A stretch of DNA of 59,099 bases from an uncultured Eubacteriales bacterium (GTDB taxonomy: Bacteria; Bacillota; Clostridia; Christensenellales; Aristaeellaceae): positions 1 through 59,099 of the forward strand of contig CALVNG010000005.1 in assembly GCA_944349545.1 (NCBI GenBank), in the 5' to 3' direction. The notes under the pieces are model-generated. The model was not told the origin of the DNA and searched no databases. It was given only the letters and a program-made list of their open reading frames with translations. Made by a program: the position numbers and the translations under genes. Shown in pieces: positions 55,052 through 59,099 of the stretch; the stretch's first letter is position 1; the number at the start of each line of letters is the position of its first letter.

Positions 55052-56080
55052 ATGACGATGGACGCGCGTAAGTTCCGCATTTTGCAGGCGATCATCGACG
55101 ACTATATCCTGACCGCCATTCCGGTGGGCAGCCGCACCATCTCCAAAAAGTACGAGATGGGGCTGAGCTCGGCGACCATCCGCAACGAGATGAGCGATCT
55201 GGAGGAGCTGGGGTATCTGGATCAGCCGCACGTGAGCGCGGGGCGCATCCCCAGCGCGAAAGCGTACCGGCTGTATGTGGACCAGCTGCTCAAGAACGGC
55301 TCCATCCGCACCGGCGACGCCGCCGATGTGCGCGCCTACTTTACCAACCGCGCGCAGCAGATGGAGGACGTGATCAGCCGGGCGGCGCAGGTGCTGTCAG
55401 GGCTGACGCACTACACCTCGCTGGTGATGAGTCCCAAGGGCGCGGAGCTTCGCATCCGCACGCTGCAGCTGGTGCCGGTCAGCAGCCAGAGCGCGTTGCT
55501 GGTGATCGTCACCGACGGCGGCATCATGCGCGATTCCGTGATCCGTGTCGGCAGCGACATGGACGCCGACGCGCTCTATGCCGTCAGCCGCACGCTGACC
55601 GAGCGCCTCGGCGGTCATACGCTCAGCGAGGCCCTGGCCCTGATCAAGGAAACGGAGCGCGACATGCGCGCCGAACGCCAGGTACTCAGCGGCGTGGCGG
55701 AATTTCTGGACGCGGTGGACAGCGAGGGCGGCAAGGCCAAGCTCACCCTGGGCGGCGCCAGCAACATCCTCAACTTTCCGGAGTATTCGGACGTGGAAAA
55801 GGCAAAGTGCTTTTTAAGCGTCCTGGAAACCAAGGAAAAGCTGCTCAAGCTGATGGAAAACCACGGCGAGATGGCCTTTACCGTGCGCATCGGTCCTGAA
55901 ACCGGGATTCCGGAACTGGAGGACTGCTCGCTGGTCACGGCCACCTACCGCCTGAGCGACAACACCCATGGCACCATTGGCGTCATCGGCCCCACGCGCA
56001 TGCAGTACGGACGGGTACTCAGCGTGCTGAGCGCCATGGGCAAGCAGCTCACCGACCTGCTTGGGCAGGACAAGGAGTAA
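55052..56080 (+). CDS. hrcA: Heat-inducible transcription repressor HrcA
   Basis: A 342-residue repressor that binds CIRCE and responds to GroE/chaperone availability. The N-terminal wHTH is 'RKFRILQAIIDDYILTAIPVGSRTISKKYEMGLSSATIRNEMSDLEELGYL', followed by 'QPHVSAGRIPSAKAYRLYVD' and a C-terminal GAF-like domain ending 'GTIGVIGPTRMQYGRVLSVL'. ATG 55052 has GGGAGG 8 nt upstream. Autoregulated by the CIRCE site 43 bp ahead. Confidence 0.96.
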   Translation: MTMDARKFRILQAIIDDYILTAIPVGSRTISKKYEMGLSSATIRNEMSDLEELGYLDQPHVSAGRIPSAKAYRLYVDQLLKNGSIRTGDAADVRAYFTNRAQQMEDVISRAAQVLSGLTHYTSLVMSPKGAELRIRTLQLVPVSSQSALLVIVTDGGIMRDSVIRVGSDMDADALYAVSRTLTERLGGHTLSEALALIKETERDMRAERQVLSGVAEFLDAVDSEGGKAKLTLGGASNILNFPEYSDVEKAKCFLSVLETKEKLLKLMENHGEMAFTVRIGPETGIPELEDCSLVTATYRLSDNTHGTIGVIGPTRMQYGRVLSVLSAMGKQLTDLLGQDKE

Positions 56081-56085
56081 ACAAT

Positions 56086-56727
56086 ATGGCAAAGAAGAAA
56101 AGAAAGCAAAGAGGGGACACCATGCAGGACGTTACGCAAAAGCCGCTGACCAACGAGGCGCAGGAGGCTGTCGAAACCATGGAAGCGGCCGTGGAGACCG
56201 CCATGGACGCGGACGAGGCGCACGAGCAGGCCAGGGAGGAAATGGCGCAGGACACTGCCGCCGCTGAGGCGGCCGAGGCGCTGGCCGCCGCCATCGCCAA
56301 GCAGGAGGAATACCTGACCATGGCTCAGCGCGTACAGGCGGATTTTGAGAATTTCCGCCGCCGCAACCAGAACGTCCGCAAGGAGGCCTTTGACGACGGG
56401 GCGCGGGCATTTGCCACAACGCTTCTGCCGGTCATCGACAACCTGGAGCGCGCCATCGCCGCCGCGGGCGAAAGCGCCGGCGAGGGAGATTCCCTGAAGA
56501 GCGGCGTGGAAATGGTGCTGAGGCAGATGTGTGAAGCGTTTGAAAAGCGCGGCATCACCCCCATCAGCCGCAAGGGCGAAAGGTTCGATCCCAACCTGGA
56601 AAACGCGGTGATGCAGGGCGCGCCGGAAGACGGCGAACCCGGTACGGTCTGCGAGGTCCTGCTCAAGGGCTACCAGATGGAGGGCGTGGTGCTTCGCCAC
56701 GCGATGGTGAAGGTCGTCCCCGAATAA
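56086..56727 (+). CDS. grpE: Nucleotide exchange factor GrpE
   Basis: A 213-residue co-chaperone that releases ADP from DnaK. A long, Ala/Glu-rich N-terminal helix (about 25-75), then the coiled coil 'AQRVQADFENFRRRNQNVRKEA' and the C-terminal head with 'FDPNLENAVMQ' and 'VLLKGYQMEGVVLRHAMVKV'. Starts 5 bp after hrcA. Confidence 0.95.
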   Translation: MAKKKRKQRGDTMQDVTQKPLTNEAQEAVETMEAAVETAMDADEAHEQAREEMAQDTAAAEAAEALAAAIAKQEEYLTMAQRVQADFENFRRRNQNVRKEAFDDGARAFATTLLPVIDNLERAIAAAGESAGEGDSLKSGVEMVLRQMCEAFEKRGITPISRKGERFDPNLENAVMQGAPEDGEPGTVCEVLLKGYQMEGVVLRHAMVKVVPE

Positions 56728-56829
56728 CGGCCTTTTTCCCCGACAGGCGGCGCGGCCGCTTTACATACATCAAACCGGCAATTACCAAATTTGCGCAAGC
56801 GCGCAAGCATTTTGAGGAGGATAAAGCAT

Positions 56830-58644
56830 ATGTCTAAGATCATCGGTATCGACCTGGGTACTACCAATAGCTGTGTGGCCGTCATGGAAGGCGGCGAACC
56901 TACCGTTATCCCCAACGCCGAAGGCGCCCGTACCACGCCTTCCGTGGTCGCCTTCACCAAGGACGGCGAGCGTCTGGTGGGCCAGATCGCCAAGCGTCAG
57001 GCCATCACCAACCCCGACCGCACCGTTATTTCCATCAAGCGTGAGATGGGCACCGCGCACAAGGTTTCCATCGACGGCAAGGACTACACCCCGCAGGAAA
57101 TCAGCGCCATGATCCTGCAGAAGCTCAAGGCGGACGCCGAGAGCTACCTGGGTGAAACCGTCACCCAGGCTGTCATCACCGTGCCCGCTTACTTCAGCGA
57201 CAGCCAGCGCCAGGCGACCAAGGACGCGGGCCGCATCGCGGGCCTGGAAGTGCTGCGCATCATCAACGAGCCCACCGCCGCGTCTCTGGCCTATGGCCTG
57301 GACAAGGAGGGCGGCCAGAAGATTCTGGTGTATGACCTGGGCGGCGGCACGTTCGATGTCAGCCTCCTGGAGATCGGCGACGGCGTGTTTGAAGTGCTGG
57401 CCACCAACGGCGATACCCGCCTGGGCGGCGACGACTTCGACGAGCGCATCATCAACTATGTGGCCGACACCTTCAAGAAGGAAAACGGCATCGACCTGCG
57501 CCAGGACAAGATGGCGTATCAGCGTCTGAAGGAGGCTGCCGAGAAGGCCAAGATCGACCTGTCCGGCGTGATGTCCACCAACATCAACCTGCCCTTTATC
57601 ACCAGCGACGCCACCGGCCCCAAGCACCTGGATATGACCCTTACCCGCGCCAAGTTTGACGAGCTGACCGCCGACCTGGTCGAAAAGACCATCGGCCCCG
57701 TGAACAAGGCGCTCAAGGACGCCAATCTCACCCCTGACCAGATCGACAAGGTCATCCTCGTGGGCGGCTCCACCCGCATCCCCGCGGTGCAGGCGGCGGT
57801 CAAGAAGATCACCAACAAGGACCCCTTCAAGGGTATCAACCCCGATGAGTGCGTGGCCGTGGGCGCCGCCATTCAGGCCGGCGTGCTGGGCGGCGAGGTC
57901 AAGGACGTGCTGCTGCTGGACGTGACGCCGCTGAGCCTGGGCCTTGAAACCGAGGGCCACATCTTCACCAAGCTCATCGAGCGCAACACCACCATCCCCA
58001 CCAGCAAGTCGCAGGTGTTCTCCACCGCGGCTGACGGCCAGACCGCCGTGGAAATCCACGTGCTGCAGGGCGAGCGTCCCATGGCTTACGACAACAAGAC
58101 GCTGGGCCGCTTCCAGCTGACCGGTATCCCCGCCGCGCCGCGTGGCGTGCCGCAGATCGAGGTTACCTTCAACATCGACCGCAACGGCATCGTGAACGTC
58201 AGCGCCAAGGACAAGGGCACCGGCAACGAGCAGAAGATCACCATCACAGCCTCCACCAACATGACCGAGGAGGAGATCAACCAGCGCGTGAAGGAAGCCG
58301 AGCAGTACGCCGAGCAGGATAAGAAGCGCAAGGAAGAGGTTGAGATCCAGAACCGCGCGGATACCCTCATCTACGAGATGGAGAAGCAGCTGCGTGAAAA
58401 CGGCGACAAGCTCGACAGCGCCGACAAGGAGACCGTGCAGCACGAGATCGACGAGTTCAAGAAGGTCCGCGAGGGCGGCGACACCGAGGCCATCAAGAGC
58501 GCCATGGAAAGCATGACCCAGAAGGTCTATCAGATCTTCGGCAAGCTCTACCAGCAGGAGGGCGGCCAGCCCGGCGCCGGCGCCGGCGAGGGACCGCAGG
58601 TCAACGACGACGGCACCATCGACGCCGACGCGGAAGTGAAGTAA
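56830..58644 (+). CDS. dnaK: Molecular chaperone DnaK (Hsp70)
   Basis: A 604-residue Hsp70. The ATPase domain opens '[15 protein letters not shown]', with '[23 protein letters not shown]' and '[14 protein letters not shown]'; the substrate domain follows from about residue 360 ('[20 protein letters not shown]'). The C-terminal lid ends in a Gly/Pro-rich, acidic tail ('DDDGTID..' type). AGGAGG precedes the ATG. The 102-bp gap to grpE holds no gene. Confidence 0.98.
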   Translation: MSKIIGIDLGTTNSCVAVMEGGEPTVIPNAEGARTTPSVVAFTKDGERLVGQIAKRQAITNPDRTVISIKREMGTAHKVSIDGKDYTPQEISAMILQKLKADAESYLGETVTQAVITVPAYFSDSQRQATKDAGRIAGLEVLRIINEPTAASLAYGLDKEGGQKILVYDLGGGTFDVSLLEIGDGVFEVLATNGDTRLGGDDFDERIINYVADTFKKENGIDLRQDKMAYQRLKEAAEKAKIDLSGVMSTNINLPFITSDATGPKHLDMTLTRAKFDELTADLVEKTIGPVNKALKDANLTPDQIDKVILVGGSTRIPAVQAAVKKITNKDPFKGINPDECVAVGAAIQAGVLGGEVKDVLLLDVTPLSLGLETEGHIFTKLIERNTTIPTSKSQVFSTAADGQTAVEIHVLQGERPMAYDNKTLGRFQLTGIPAAPRGVPQIEVTFNIDRNGIVNVSAKDKGTGNEQKITITASTNMTEEEINQRVKEAEQYAEQDKKRKEEVEIQNRADTLIYEMEKQLRENGDKLDSADKETVQHEIDEFKKVREGGDTEAIKSAMESMTQKVYQIFGKLYQQEGGQPGAGAGEGPQVNDDGTIDADAEVK

Positions 58645-58668
58645 TCCGGGACCCCATGGCCCCGTTCA

Positions 58669-58714
58669 GCCCCGGCGCGGGGGAGGGAGCCCCCTCCCGC
58701 ACGCGCGCCGGGGC
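58669..58714 (+). other. Hairpin between dnaK and dnaJ
   Basis: An 11-bp perfect stem (58669-58679 with 58704-58714) with an inner GGGGGAGGG/CCCTCCC-type helix and no T tract. It may stabilise the dnaK message end or lower dnaJ expression rather than terminate. Confidence 0.55.
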
Positions 58715-58761
58715 ATTCGGTCTGTATATACCGCATGTTTTGAAAGTAAGTAGGTGAGCTT

Positions 58762-59099
58762 TTGGCAAAGCGCGATTATTACGAGGTGCTGGGCGTAAGC
58801 AAGGATGCCTCCGAGGCTGAAATCAAAAGCGCGTACCGCAAAAAAGCCAAGGAATGCCATCCCGACCTGCACCCCAACGACAAAAACGCCGAGGAGCGCT
58901 TCAAGGAGCTCAACGAGGCCAATGAGGTCCTCAGCGACCCCGAAAAGCGCAAACGCTACGACCAGTTCGGCTTCGACGGACCGCAGATGGGCGGCGGCGG
59001 AGCAGGCGGGTTTGATTTCAGCGGCTTTGGCGGCATGGGCGGCTTTGAAAGCATTTTCGATACCTTCTTTGGCGGCATGGGCGGCGGTACGCGCCGGGC
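58762..59099 (+). CDS. dnaJ: Molecular chaperone DnaJ, N-terminal part (cut by window edge)
   Basis: The first 112 residues of DnaJ. J domain '[36 protein letters not shown]' with the HPD motif (about 34-36), then a Gly/Phe-rich region ('[18 protein letters not shown]'). The zinc-finger and C-terminal domains lie beyond the window. The start is TTG with AGGTGAG just upstream. Confidence 0.95.
   Translation, partial: MAKRDYYEVLGVSKDASEAEIKSAYRKKAKECHPDLHPNDKNAEERFKELNEANEVLSDPEKRKRYDQFGFDGPQMGGGGAGGFDFSGFGGMGGFESIFDTFFGGMGGGTRR

Noticed and set aside
56782..58443. 553-codon antisense frame opposite dnaK
   Set aside because: A long antisense frame over dnaK is a well-known artefact of its codon usage; no Shine-Dalgarno or family match.

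Overview
The window is a GC-rich stretch of a Gram-positive, endospore-forming Clostridia-type chromosome. The evidence is a complete spoIIIA operon (spoIIIAA to spoIIIAH), an HrcA/CIRCE-controlled heat-shock operon, a tyrosine T-box leader, a CD1247-type protein next to efp, and many SH3 and peptidoglycan-binding cell-wall proteins. A Christensenellales or Oscillospirales-like gut anaerobe would fit, but that placement is a guess from gene content. Apart from the two truncated genes at the edges, the sequence is densely coding. I see no rRNA, tRNA, CRISPR array, insertion sequence or prophage.

Layout. 1-1.4 kb: tail of a DUF1667 gene and a degenerate VanY-like membrane protein. 1.4-7.2 kb (minus): one tyrosine T-box operon with an aromatic-type aminotransferase, tyrS, a YigZ protein, a Nudix hydrolase and the two-subunit L-serine dehydratase. 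7.2-9.3 kb (minus): M24 peptidase, efp and a zinc-ribbon protein. 9.4-12.8 kb (plus): EEP-family hydrolase, a YaiI protein, a DUF134-NifX fusion behind a palindromic operator pair, and an L,D-transpeptidase 15 bp upstream of spoIIIA. 12.8-17.3 kb: spoIIIA. 17.3-20.8 kb (minus): two large polytopic membrane proteins (GT-C type and DUF6056-like) and DUF1622. 20.9-22.1 kb: hemW. 22.1-29.0 kb (minus): sugar ABC transporter (Rbs type), then SIS, ROK kinase and cytoplasmic alpha-amylase genes, all carbohydrate functions. 29-36 kb: secreted and envelope proteins (DUF6273, CapA, Lgt-like, NAGPA, and an SH3 plus six-repeat peptidoglycan-binding protein). 36-38.7 kb (minus): TM1266-family regulator with an NMT1/SsuA-type ABC importer behind a 7-codon leader peptide and a terminator. 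38.7-41.9 kb: S41 protease, PucR/CdaR regulator, upp. 42-49 kb (minus): complete F-type ATP synthase operon, atpIBEFHAGDC, whose c subunit carries Na+-binding residues. 49.3-54.9 kb: ABC exporter pair, SAM methyltransferase, LytTR-DUF3021 pair, and a WYL regulator fused to a zinc ribbon. 54.9 kb to the end: hrcA-grpE-dnaK-dnaJ (dnaJ cut by the window edge).

The least ordinary features are regulatory: (a) the leader peptide/attenuator upstream of the TM1266-ABC importer operon; (b) two apparent fusion genes (DUF134-NifX and WYL-zinc ribbon) that keep a good in-frame Shine-Dalgarno and start codon at the domain junction, so the second domain could also be made alone; (c) a Tyr-specifier T-box whose operon runs through to serine dehydratase; and (d) duplicated 12-bp palindromes at the DUF134 promoter. 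Start codons were chosen by Shine-Dalgarno spacing and family length; several genes use GTG or TTG.
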